Assembly: GCA_029261715.1 (NCBI GenBank)
Contig: JAJDAT010000005.1
Location: forward strand, 124,001 to 188,000
Source: Nitrospinia bacterium
Lineage (GTDB): Bacteria > Nitrospinota > Nitrospinia > Nitrospinales > JAJDAT01
Direction: 5' to 3'
DNA length: 64,000 nt
Positions 55,193 through 63,554 of the stretch are shown piece by piece. The notes below the pieces were generated by a model. It was not told the origin of the DNA and did no database searches. It saw only the letters and a list, made by a program, of their open reading frames with translations. Within the stretch, counting starts at the first letter, position 1. Every line of letters starts with the position of its first letter. The translations under genes were made by a program, and so were the position numbers.

Positions 55193-55270
55193 AATATGTC
55201 AAAGTGAACGAATTACTTGCCTTCAGAGTTGATTTAAAAAGAAACTAATTTCACGCAGGCTCCATGACTT

Positions 55271-55312
55271 GTCATCCAGAATCGATACGTAGTATCGGTG
55301 AAGGATCTCGCC
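55271..55312 (+). repeat. Dispersed hairpin element, copy 2
   Basis: Starts GTCATCCAGA and ends GGTGAAGGATCTCGCC, with hairpin CGATAC-GTA-GTATCG at 55283-55297. Compare 43073-43115, opposite orientation: same ends, different but still self-complementary stem. Located between converging genes. Confidence 0.75.
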
Positions 55313-55428
55313 ACTTACTACCTTTAATCTATTAAGTTACTTAGAAGTTTTTTGAACCCCGACTACTTCTTCGAATTTAGTTTGGAGAAAGAAATAATAC
55401 TGAGGAAACCATTCCCTTAACCAGCCGA

Positions 55429-55908
55429 CTAAGATGTTTTTACATTCTTGGAATGTATTTCTAGTATTTCATCGACCTTATCCATCAAGTCGTTTCTTTC
55501 TTGGTTAGTTCCGTCAATTTTTCGCTTGCAGGAGACAACTTCGGCGTCAGGTATATCCGTTCTCCTAACTTCATCTTCAAGGTGCCAAAGACGAATATTT
55601 CGATTTGCCAATTCGCTAACAGCTTTTCCTAGTTCTTTTAGTTCGCCAATATCTTTCGCAGCATGGTTTTGATACATTTTTAATTTTTGATCACGTATTT
55701 TAATTTTTCCCTCTATTGCCAACGCAATAAATTGATTGATCTCCTCCATCAATTCTTGGCTTTGTTTGATCGCGAGTTCTTTTTTAGCGCGTAATTCTTC
55801 TTTTTTTGAATCAGGGGTTTCGTCCGATTCAATAGCTTCGTCAATGTGCCAAATCCTTAGGTTTTTAATGGAAAGTTTGTCAACCAAGCTTCCAAGCGTT
55901 TCTGCCAT
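55429..55908 (-). CDS. DUF4254-like protein with internal duplication
   Basis: 159 residues, soluble and helical. Two copies of one unit of about 60 residues: LGSLVDKLSIKNLRIWHIDEA and LGKAVSELANRNIRLWHLEDE each start a repeat; the second ends KRKIDGTNQERNDLMDKVDEIL. The N-L/I-R-I/L-WH signature is that of DUF4254 proteins, of unknown function, sometimes linked to sugar metabolism. The tandem arrangement here would give a protein with two equal halves. Confidence 0.72.
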   Translation of the reverse strand: MAETLGSLVDKLSIKNLRIWHIDEAIESDETPDSKKEELRAKKELAIKQSQELMEEINQFIALAIEGKIKIRDQKLKMYQNHAAKDIGELKELGKAVSELANRNIRLWHLEDEVRRTDIPDAEVVSCKRKIDGTNQERNDLMDKVDEILEIHSKNVKTS

Positions 55909-56033
55909 CTTGTTTCCTCAAAGTATGTTTTAAATGTATAGTTTCTTGAAGCGAGAATTCGCAATAGTTTCGTAATTTAAAAGTTGCCAGGGGATAGTCT
56001 ACATAACCAACTAAAAAAGGCAAAATTTTTCTA

Positions 56034-56819
56034 TTAGGCAGGCTCGGAAAAGATGCTTTTTATTTTTGCTTCAATATCGAGAGCGGTGAAGGGTTTGATA
56101 ATATATGCGTTAATTCCTCTTTGGAAAATTTGGATGACCTTTCCCTTATCGTTTTCATTGGAAACCATTAAAATCGGTAGTTTTTCCTTTGAAAACTTAT
56201 TTCTTACAATTTGAGTGAACTCAAAACCGTTCATCACCGGCATATGCCAATCTAAAATGACTAAATTAACACTTTCAGTTTTAAGAATTTTAATCCCTTC
56301 CTCTCCATTTCCCGACTGCAATATATTTTCTTCATTAAAGCCGGTTTGAACCAGGTTATTGGAAATTACACTTCGGATGGTTGGTGAATCTTCCACAATG
56401 AGAACTTTTTTATGCTCGAATTGTTTTTGAGGAAGTAAAAGTTTCGAAATAGTCTCATAAAATATTTGTTTCTCAAATGGTTTTTGAATGAACTGGTCTG
56501 CGCCTGATTCAAAAGCGAGGTTTTTTTTATCAAGGTCAGCCTCTCCAGTCATCATTAAAAATGAAGTGAATGCGGCGCTTTTTAGAGAGCGGACTTTTTT
56601 AAGAAAAGTCAAACCGTCCATTTTGGGTAGATTAAATTCTGAAAGAATTAAATCTAAATCGTTTTTTAGTAATATATTGACCGCTTCAACGCCATTTTCC
56701 GCTTGGTGAATATTTTGAGGGCTAAATCCAATACTTTCTAGTTCCGAAATTATTAGTTGCCGAATGGGGGCAGCGTTTTCGGCGATGAGAACTCGTTTAT
56801 TTTCAAATGGGTTTGGCAT
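56034..56819 (-). CDS. Double receiver protein (pseudo-receiver plus CheY-like domain)
   Basis: 261 residues, two receiver domains in tandem and no output domain. The second is canonical: VLIVEDSPTIRSV, LVILDWHMPVMNG, INAYIIKPF. The first is degenerate: its acidic pair is AEN, and the phospho-acceptor position is Glu (LILSEFNLPKMDG). It may mimic a permanently phosphorylated state. ATG 56819 is taken as start; a TTG 15 bases upstream is possible. Resembles tandem CheY adaptors in motility or cell-cycle control. Confidence 0.87.
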   Translation of the reverse strand: MPNPFENKRVLIAENAAPIRQLIISELESIGFSPQNIHQAENGVEAVNILLKNDLDLILSEFNLPKMDGLTFLKKVRSLKSAAFTSFLMMTGEADLDKKNLAFESGADQFIQKPFEKQIFYETISKLLLPQKQFEHKKVLIVEDSPTIRSVISNNLVQTGFNEENILQSGNGEEGIKILKTESVNLVILDWHMPVMNGFEFTQIVRNKFSKEKLPILMVSNENDKGKVIQIFQRGINAYIIKPFTALDIEAKIKSIFSEPA

Positions 56820-56963
56820 TTTAAAAACGATCAAACCTTCTGGGAAATGTAATTCTTATTTATGTCTTACTATTTATTATATGCATACTTTTTGAATTTT
56901 TGGAATGCTGAAAGTTGTGTATTTGAAAAAAAATTGTTGCTCTCAAAAAAAGAAATTAGATAT

Positions 56964-57596
56964 TTATTTTTTTCTTAGGCAATACACCCCGTCTCGGATT
57001 GTTAATAAAACCTTATCCACTCTGGAGTCAGATTTCACAAGCTCGTTAAAGGAGTGGATCGCTTTATCAGATTCGTCTATTGGATTGAGCACAGAGCCGC
57101 TCCAAAGGACGTTGTCGACAATAATTAATCCGCCCGGTCTTGTTAATGGCATTATAGCTTCATAGTAATTAGTGTAGTTTACCTTGTCGGCATCGATGAA
57201 ACTCATATCCAATGGGCCAGAAAGAGTTTTAATTGATTCTAATGCGAGCCCCTCCAAAAGTCGCACTTTTGAACCATGTGGACTTTCGCTAAAAAATCGT
57301 TTAGCAAACGCTATTGCATCGGGATCTTCATCACAGGTAAATATTTCACCGTCATCTGGCAAAGCGCTAGCCATTGAAAGGGTTCCATAGCCACTAAAAG
57401 TTCCCACTTCTAAAATTCTTTTGGCTTGGATAGAAAGAGCGAGGAATCGTAGGAATTGACCTTCAATTCTTCCGGTAACCATTTGTGGAATTTCTAACTT
57501 TTCATAAGTTTCTTTTTGTAATCGAGCGAGAAGCGACCCTTCATCTTCAGTATGTTCAAAAGCGTAGTTTTCGATTTTTTCATCGATGAAATTCAT
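56964..57596 (-). CDS. Class I O-methyltransferase (CCoAOMT/MdmC family)
   Basis: 210 residues, full length for the family. Motif I: RILEVGTFSGYGTLSMASALP; acidic pair GEIFTCDEDPDA; metal-binding segment MSFIDADKVNYTNYYE; late GLIIVDNVLWSGSV. Members methylate catechol-type hydroxyls with Mg2+. Substrate unknown. Lies just behind the DNA-glycosylase gene, 13-base gap, same strand. Confidence 0.9.
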   Translation of the reverse strand: MNFIDEKIENYAFEHTEDEGSLLARLQKETYEKLEIPQMVTGRIEGQFLRFLALSIQAKRILEVGTFSGYGTLSMASALPDDGEIFTCDEDPDAIAFAKRFFSESPHGSKVRLLEGLALESIKTLSGPLDMSFIDADKVNYTNYYEAIMPLTRPGGLIIVDNVLWSGSVLNPIDESDKAIHSFNELVKSDSRVDKVLLTIRDGVYCLRKK

Positions 57597-57609
57597 ACGA
57601 ACTCCTTAT

Positions 57610-58266
57610 TTAGTAGGCGGCGATTTCAGGGTTTAAACTTCTCCAAGCATACCATGCGCCTATGGTTTCAAAGGGCGACCATTTTTCTCCATAGGGTTTT
57701 GATTCTTTAATGGAAGGCACAGCGTCTAAGTTGTAAATGTTTTTGATAGCTGTCCGTACCCCTAAATCCCCAGCAGGGAAGATATCGGGTCTTCCCAAAG
57801 AGAAAATTAGAAACATTTCCGCTGTCCATCGTCCGACGCCATAAACTTGGATCAAGCTTTCTATGATTTCTTCATTTCCCATAAATTGAAACTTCCTGGG
57901 ATTGATCGATTTGTTTAAAAACTTTTCGCTTAAATCTTTCATATATGCGACTTTTTGCTTTGAAAGACCCGCTTCTCGTATTTTTGAATCGGATATTTCT
58001 TGGACACGTTGAGGAGTGAGATTTTGATTTGGAAATAATTTCAAGAATCTAGACATTATGGCGTCAGCAGCTTTAACGGATATTTGCTGAGATATTATTG
58101 AACGGCATAGAACAAGGAAGTATTTCTTATTGGGTTTTAGTTTAATTGGGCCTACTTTTTTAACAATGTTAGCCATTGCTTTATCTTGTTTATTGAAATG
58201 CCTTTGAATAGTCTGTTGAGTGGGTAATTGGGGAGGAAGTTTTTTTGAAGCTTTATTTTTGCTCAT
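57610..58266 (-). CDS. DNA-3-methyladenine glycosylase II (AlkA/HhH-GPD family)
   Basis: 218 residues. HhH-GPD motif: YGVGRWTAEMFLIFSLGRPD with catalytic Asp in FPAGDLGVRTAI. SRSIISQQISVKAADAI is the conserved helix. No C-terminal Fe-S cysteines, which separates it from Nth/MutY and points to AlkA-type 3-methyladenine excision. ATG 58266 overlaps the LRR stop codon by 4 bases (ATGA), so translation is coupled and the longer frame is unlikely. Confidence 0.9.
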   Translation of the reverse strand: MSKNKASKKLPPQLPTQQTIQRHFNKQDKAMANIVKKVGPIKLKPNKKYFLVLCRSIISQQISVKAADAIMSRFLKLFPNQNLTPQRVQEISDSKIREAGLSKQKVAYMKDLSEKFLNKSINPRKFQFMGNEEIIESLIQVYGVGRWTAEMFLIFSLGRPDIFPAGDLGVRTAIKNIYNLDAVPSIKESKPYGEKWSPFETIGAWYAWRSLNPEIAAY

Positions 58267-59051
58267 TGTTCTATTAAAACTGTTCCGAATTGTCCGCAAG
58301 TTTTTAAGCGCTGAATGTTTGATTCGGTAATGTAGTTTACTGAGATATCCAATATAGATAATTTGATTTTTGATTCAATTAAGGTATCGACAGAAGAATC
58401 TGTCAATTGATTGAAGCCTATATTTAATTCTTCAACAGGTTCTAAGAGAGGAGAATTACAAAGATAACTCAGTCCTTGGTCTTCTATTCTGCATCCTTGA
58501 ATATATAGCTTTTTTAAAGAAGTCCATTGAGAGTCCTCGGCTAAAACTTTAGCTCCTTCGATTCCGAAATGATTTCCTTTTAAATAAAGTAGTTTTAATC
58601 CAGAAAGAGATTGGGAAGAAGCAAGAGCGCGAATACCTTCAACGCCAAATTGATTTTTTTGTAAATACAAGGCGGCAAGGCTTTTTAAAGTTGTGGATTC
58701 GGCGAAGTAACTAAGTCCTTTATCGGAAATTTTATTAGAAGCTAGCGACAATCCGACAAGGTTTTCAAGAATGGGAGCGGTTGTGATGAGTTGAATCCCA
58801 TTGTCGTAAAATTCGTTTTTATCTAATTCAAGAAGTTGAACCCGGCGAATTTTTGGATATTTTAGTAAAAAACCCAATTCTTCCAAGTTGACTTCTTTCT
58901 CGTTTAATTGGAGCTTTAAATTGACTTCACCATCCAATTCCGAGATATCAAAAACTTTGCGTTCGTCTACTACGAGAGCGGTTTCTTCAGAAATTTCGGT
59001 GATCGCCGTTAAACTATTTTCGACCAAGCCAAAGAAATAAGGACTAAGCAT
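58263..59051 (-). CDS. Leucine-rich-repeat protein (ribonuclease-inhibitor type)
   Basis: 262 residues with about six LRRs of 24-28 residues: LVGLSLASNKISDKGLSYF, LAALYLQKNQFGVEGIRAL, LKLLYLKGNHFGIEGAKVL, LKKLYIQGCRIEDQGLSYL, VEELNIGFNQLTDSSVDTL. No signal peptide is evident, so cytosolic. Such repeats bind protein partners. ATG 59051 overlaps aroK by 8 bases; the earlier TTG is less likely. Squeezed between aroK and a DNA glycosylase in an overlapping operon. Confidence 0.82.
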   Translation of the reverse strand: MLSPYFFGLVENSLTAITEISEETALVVDERKVFDISELDGEVNLKLQLNEKEVNLEELGFLLKYPKIRRVQLLELDKNEFYDNGIQLITTAPILENLVGLSLASNKISDKGLSYFAESTTLKSLAALYLQKNQFGVEGIRALASSQSLSGLKLLYLKGNHFGIEGAKVLAEDSQWTSLKKLYIQGCRIEDQGLSYLCNSPLLEPVEELNIGFNQLTDSSVDTLIESKIKLSILDISVNYITESNIQRLKTCGQFGTVLIEQ

Positions 59052-59574
59052 TGTTGAGCCAACCATTTTCTGTAACGGTTTGAATAATTTGATTCGCTTT
59101 TTCTTCGGGCGAACCAGAAGTGGTTTCGAAAACTAAATCCGCAGCTTTTTGGTACAGAGGTCCTCTTTCTTCTAAAACTAGTTTTTGTTCATCTTCAAAA
59201 CTAACGCCGTCTTTAAGAGAGGGGCGATTGGAATCGGGGCGAATTCGTTTTAGAATAACTTCTAAGGGCGCTGTAAGTAGAATTATTTTGCCGGTTTGTT
59301 TTAAGCAAATTATGTTGTCAGGGTTTAAGACCACTCCGCCACCGCAGTCGATAATGGCGTTTTCTGCTTTGTTGGCAACGTGTTTTATCTGGAACGTTTC
59401 CATTTCTCTAAACCTTGCCCAACCCCATTTTGCTACGATTTTTTGTATCGACATTCCCGCAGAATAAGAAATCAAAGCGTCTAATACATGTAGTTTTCTA
59501 TTTAATTTTTGGGATATTATTCTGGCTATGGTAGATTTGCCGGTTCCCCGATAACCAATAAGAATGATATTCAT
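59044..59574 (-). CDS. aroK: Shikimate kinase AroK
   Basis: 176 residues. P-loop IGYRGTGKSTIARII, shikimate-binding RFREME and CGGGVVLNP, and the lid RPDSNRPSLKDG. Phosphorylates shikimate in the aromatic amino-acid pathway. The usual GE before FR is replaced by WA (WGWARFREME). First of aroK-LRR-alkA-like-methyltransferase, all overlapping or nearly so. Confidence 0.93.
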   Translation of the reverse strand: MNIILIGYRGTGKSTIARIISQKLNRKLHVLDALISYSAGMSIQKIVAKWGWARFREMETFQIKHVANKAENAIIDCGGGVVLNPDNIICLKQTGKIILLTAPLEVILKRIRPDSNRPSLKDGVSFEDEQKLVLEERGPLYQKAADLVFETTSGSPEEKANQIIQTVTENGWLNNA

Positions 59575-59785
59575 TAAAATTTCAACATCAATGAGAGCCT
59601 CTATTAATAAAGTTTTACAGTTTTATTATTGTTCGGCTTTCATTTAAAGCTTATTTTTGATTGTAGTTAGAAGGAAGCTAACCATTAAAAGTAAGGCGCT
59701 ATTATAACCTTGCTACAATTAAACTTCCAGAAATACCCGTAAGATGATTTACAAATCGATTCCGTTATATTTGGTTTAAAAACTT

Positions 59786-61264
59786 ATGACATCTCAACGC
59801 ATAACTTTTATGTATTTGATTTTAACGTTGATTGCCTGCATTGCATTTAGAGACGTTAGAACTTTTGAATTTGTCAACTATGACGATAACGTTTACGTAA
59901 CAAAAAATCCTCATGTATGCGAAGGAAGCTTTTTTGAAAATATTAAATGGGCTTTTACGTCGTTAGACACGGGGAATTGGCACCCGTTAACGTGGATTTC
60001 TCATATAGTCGATTGCGAAGTATATGGTTTTGATCCAACAGGACATCATTTGACGAGTGTTTTTCTGCATATTTTGACGGGACTATTGATTTTTCATGTT
60101 TTATATAAAATGACAAAAGACGTTTGGCCATCCTTCTTTACTGCGGGTATTTTTCTAGTTCACCCGATGCATGTTGAGTCTGTAGCTTGGGTGGCGGAGC
60201 GTAAAGATGTTCTATGTGGTTTCTTTTGGATAACTACGATCTGGTTATACTTCAGGTATTCAAAGAGTCCGACTATAACGCGCTATAGTTTGCTTTTTTT
60301 ATGTTTTGCTTTTGCCCTTATGTCAAAACCTATGGCCGTTACCTTGCCATGTGTTCTCGTTTTGCTGGATTTCTGGCCGCTCAATAGATCCGCTAGCTAT
60401 TTAAAAATAAAGAATCGGTTTCTTGGATTAATTATTGAAAAGATACCTCTATTTTTACTATCTATTATTGTTAGCGCTGTTACATATATTGGACAAAGAG
60501 ATGCCGGAGCTCTTAACGAGCAAACTCTTTTGGAAAAATTCTCGTTTAGTATTGCGGGATATTGGGTTTATTTGACTAAATTTTTCTGGCCGAAAAACTT
60601 AGCGTTTCTTTATCCATATCCACAGACGGACTGGCCTGTACAAAATGTGGTTATCGCCGCGATATTTTTAATCGCAATATCTGGTTTTTCAATCTGGCGA
60701 TTTAATAAACAGCCTTATTTATTAATAGGCTGGTTGTTGTTTTTGGGCATTCTCGTTCCGGTGATTGGTTTGATTAAAGTGGGGGGGCATTTTGTTGTAG
60801 ATAGATATAGCTATCTATCATACATAGGTCTTTCAATTTTTTGTTGTTGGGGAGTTTTTAGTTATTCAAAAGCTAGGTTAGCCACAGGGATTTTAGGAGG
60901 GATAACTCTTGTTGTATTTTTGTTATTAGCCCATAATCAAACTCAATATTGGAAAAATAGCGAAACTTTATTTAAAAGAGCTATCGAGGTTACTTCGAAT
61001 AATTACTTGGCGCATAACTACTTGGGAGGTGAATATTTTGAAAGAGGTAAACTTGCCGAGGCCAAAGAGCATTTTGTTAATGCTATTCGGATAAACCCTA
61101 ATTTCGCTGATGGGCATTATAATTTGGGAGGCGTTTATTATTCGCAAAACTTACTTGAAGATGCGCGAATAGAATTTCAAGCGGCGGTTATTTTAAATCC
61201 AAATTATTTTATGGCCAAAAGATATTTAGAAAATATAAGAGACGGAAAAACGCTGGGACAATAA
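59786..61264 (+). CDS. TMTC-like membrane glycosyltransferase (GT-C) with TPR tail
   Basis: 492 residues. Membrane part of about ten helices with the TMTC/DUF1736 signature: FVNYDDNVYVTKNPHV, NWHPLTWISHIVDC, LVHPMHVESVAWVAERKDVL and FALMSKPMAVTLPCVLVLLDFWPL. C-terminal TPRs from about 400: NYLAHNYLGGEYFERGKL, ADGHYNLGGVYY. Eukaryotic TMTCs are O-mannosyltransferases; in bacteria the acceptor is unknown, but the early Asp-Asp is the typical GT-C active-site pair. The DUF1566 gene follows after 40 bases. Confidence 0.88.
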   Translation: MTSQRITFMYLILTLIACIAFRDVRTFEFVNYDDNVYVTKNPHVCEGSFFENIKWAFTSLDTGNWHPLTWISHIVDCEVYGFDPTGHHLTSVFLHILTGLLIFHVLYKMTKDVWPSFFTAGIFLVHPMHVESVAWVAERKDVLCGFFWITTIWLYFRYSKSPTITRYSLLFLCFAFALMSKPMAVTLPCVLVLLDFWPLNRSASYLKIKNRFLGLIIEKIPLFLLSIIVSAVTYIGQRDAGALNEQTLLEKFSFSIAGYWVYLTKFFWPKNLAFLYPYPQTDWPVQNVVIAAIFLIAISGFSIWRFNKQPYLLIGWLLFLGILVPVIGLIKVGGHFVVDRYSYLSYIGLSIFCCWGVFSYSKARLATGILGGITLVVFLLLAHNQTQYWKNSETLFKRAIEVTSNNYLAHNYLGGEYFERGKLAEAKEHFVNAIRINPNFADGHYNLGGVYYSQNLLEDARIEFQAAVILNPNYFMAKRYLENIRDGKTLGQ

Positions 61265-61304
61265 ACAGCGTTTTGATCTGAGTTCAACTAGGAGACAGAA
61301 TAGT

Positions 61305-61724
61305 ATGACGGAAGCTCAAAGATTTACGGATAATGGAGACGGCACAATATCCGATAGCGAATTCAATGTTATGTGGAAAAAAAACGATTCGTTTCAGGAT
61401 CTTAAAAAGTGGGTTAATTGGTTCAAATGCCAAGAATATTATGAGAAATTAAATAAAGAATCTTTTGCGGGTTATTCCAACTGGCGTTTACCGATTGAAG
61501 AAGAAGCCTGGAGCTTGTTTGACTTAAAAAAAACGAACACGGATAAATATGGAGACGATATTTATTTAGATCCAATTTTCGAACCCGGATCGGTTGGAAT
61601 TACGTGGACAAAGGCTACGCGAGATTCTTCTGCGTTAATTATTCAGTACGAAGATGGCGATAAAAACTGGCCGTCGCAATATGCCCATTTGAACATGGCG
61701 GTTCGTTTAGTGAGAGATATTTAG
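61305..61724 (+). CDS. DUF1566 (Lcl-like) protein
   Basis: 139 residues. RFTDNGDGTISDSEFNVMWKK near the start and GYSNWRLPIEEEAWSLFDL in the middle are the DUF1566/Lcl C-terminal signature, ending NMAVRLVRDI. Usually found at the end of secreted or surface proteins; this one has no signal peptide. AGGAGA precedes the ATG at a normal distance. Role unknown. Follows the TMTC-like gene on the same strand. Confidence 0.82.
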   Translation: MTEAQRFTDNGDGTISDSEFNVMWKKNDSFQDLKKWVNWFKCQEYYEKLNKESFAGYSNWRLPIEEEAWSLFDLKKTNTDKYGDDIYLDPIFEPGSVGITWTKATRDSSALIIQYEDGDKNWPSQYAHLNMAVRLVRDI

Positions 61725-61753
61725 GTGCTTTTTAACCTGTGTTTTAGTTAGTT

Positions 61754-63343
61754 TTAGTCCTTTTGGAGGTGCAGTTGAGTTAGCGGATAAATTATCTTTG
61801 GTTTGATTGGTTGTTTCGGAAAGTACTTGAACCAAGATTGCGCAACAAACTGAACTTGAGCGGCTGAAGAATCAAAAGTTTTAAAGGTTTTTGAATGATC
61901 TCTTTTAATCGTTACTTTGAAAGTTAATAGCTGTCCAAAAGGAAATTGGAATTTTTGATTAGAAGAATTATTTAAGTTAATTTTAATTGAGTCTTTACCA
62001 TCTAACCTAGATTCTTCCCCGCTTGCGACAACTTTTCCGCCGTTAGATAAAGATAATGTCCAAATATACTTTGATGCAAAACCACGAGCGTTAGATAGGG
62101 GAGCCATTGAATCTAAGAATTGGACGAAAGAAGCGTCATTTTCGCGGTAAAAATATATATTTGTGACTGGAAACTTAACAAAGCCTTTCTCAAATGGTAG
62201 ACGCGCTGTTTGTCGGCAACGTCTTTCCCCTAGAATATCTTTTAAAACGATTAGCTTGTTTCGGGCCAAGGATCTCCTAAAATCCAAAGCTGATTTGGTC
62301 AAAATGTAACAGCTTTTTTCGGCTAGAGTGAGGACTGATCCTCTTGATTTATCAGCATCGATTGCTTTTTGAAAATAACTGATGACTAAGTTTGATTCTT
62401 TTTCCCCCGCAATTCGGCTAACTTCTACCGCAATATTTCCTAATTCTTTCCAGTTCTTTGTCCCGAAAGCTTGATCTAAATCCTGGGTTAATTTTTTTAT
62501 ATAACCATGGCTATCGTTATTTTCTGAAAAGTATTCTTTTCCTCCAAATACATTATTTTTAAAAAATTTATAACGCTCTGGATTAGTGTATTTAAAGTAA
62601 GGGTAGTGGATATATGCGGCAAAAGAATTGGCAAAATCTTCTTGTGGATTTAGGCGCGAATAAGTCCCTTGTTGGCGTAAAGCGGTTGGCGCAAAGTTTG
62701 GGATGCTAGAATCGTTAAGAAACGTAAATAAAAAATCTCCATTTTCTTGAGCGTCAAGAGGAGGAAGATGCAAAACGCGAAATTTAGCAATATTCAACCA
62801 TTCTGGAGAGGTAGATATTAGTCCTTGGCTAATATCGTAGGCGTGTCCAAATTCGTGATGAATGATATTAATAATTTCACTCTCTAACTCAAAAAAAAGA
62901 GGATTAAAAAATTCAATCCTTAACGCTTCATCTTGTACATAAATATTATAAGAGCTTGCGTTGTTCCTAAATATCGTGCTGAAAGTTGGAAGAGTCGCAG
63001 CGGGCACCTCGTCTGGAGGAATCTGACCTTTAGGAGCTTTCAGATAGCCAGTTCTATAAAAACCTTTCAACCCTTTGATACCATATAGGTTGGATGGTAA
63101 TTGGGAAAAAGCTTTATGAATTGTTGTGATTTCGTTTGGTATCCATCCCTTTTCGAGATCCATTAACTCATATTTAAAAGAGTCCTTGAATTCCTTTTTT
63201 TGTTTATTGATATTGCCTCGATAGTCGCCTTTATATTCATAAAATGGTCTTTTGGGTTTGTTTTGCTCCGTTTCGGCAGAAATTGAAACGGCGTTAAAAA
63301 AGAATATGATGGACGCTATTGCGACCGAATAAGTTAAACGCAT
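61754..63343 (-). CDS. Secreted zinc metallopeptidase (lethal-factor-like HExxH type)
   Basis: 529 residues. Signal peptide MRLTYSVAIASIIFFFNAVS. Zinc motif in INIIHHEFGHAYDISQGL (HEFGH) with a likely third ligand Glu in NPQEDFANSFAAYIHYP, the arrangement of lethal-factor-like (M34-type) gluzincins. A helical region and a C-terminal beta-rich domain follow. ATG 63343 is preferred: GGAG lies 9 bases upstream and the signal peptide then starts the protein; a longer frame (to 63472) has no ribosome binding site. Could process envelope or exported proteins (inference). Confidence 0.72.
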   Translation of the reverse strand: MRLTYSVAIASIIFFFNAVSISAETEQNKPKRPFYEYKGDYRGNINKQKKEFKDSFKYELMDLEKGWIPNEITTIHKAFSQLPSNLYGIKGLKGFYRTGYLKAPKGQIPPDEVPAATLPTFSTIFRNNASSYNIYVQDEALRIEFFNPLFFELESEIINIIHHEFGHAYDISQGLISTSPEWLNIAKFRVLHLPPLDAQENGDFLFTFLNDSSIPNFAPTALRQQGTYSRLNPQEDFANSFAAYIHYPYFKYTNPERYKFFKNNVFGGKEYFSENNDSHGYIKKLTQDLDQAFGTKNWKELGNIAVEVSRIAGEKESNLVISYFQKAIDADKSRGSVLTLAEKSCYILTKSALDFRRSLARNKLIVLKDILGERRCRQTARLPFEKGFVKFPVTNIYFYRENDASFVQFLDSMAPLSNARGFASKYIWTLSLSNGGKVVASGEESRLDGKDSIKINLNNSSNQKFQFPFGQLLTFKVTIKRDHSKTFKTFDSSAAQVQFVAQSWFKYFPKQPIKPKIIYPLTQLHLQKD

Positions 63344-63554
63344 TCTATTATTCTCCATGGATTGGCATATCATATTTAGGATAACAAATCTGCTGAGATA
63401 AAACAGCCGAAACCTCGGTTCATTTTTTTTTAAATGAGCGGTGTTGTTAGGCGTAAAATGTTTTATAATCAATGTTTCAATTTACAAGCGAAGTTCTTTT
63501 TCAAACTTTATTTAAAAGTTAATTTATACGATTAATAAAAGGAGATATTTATCC

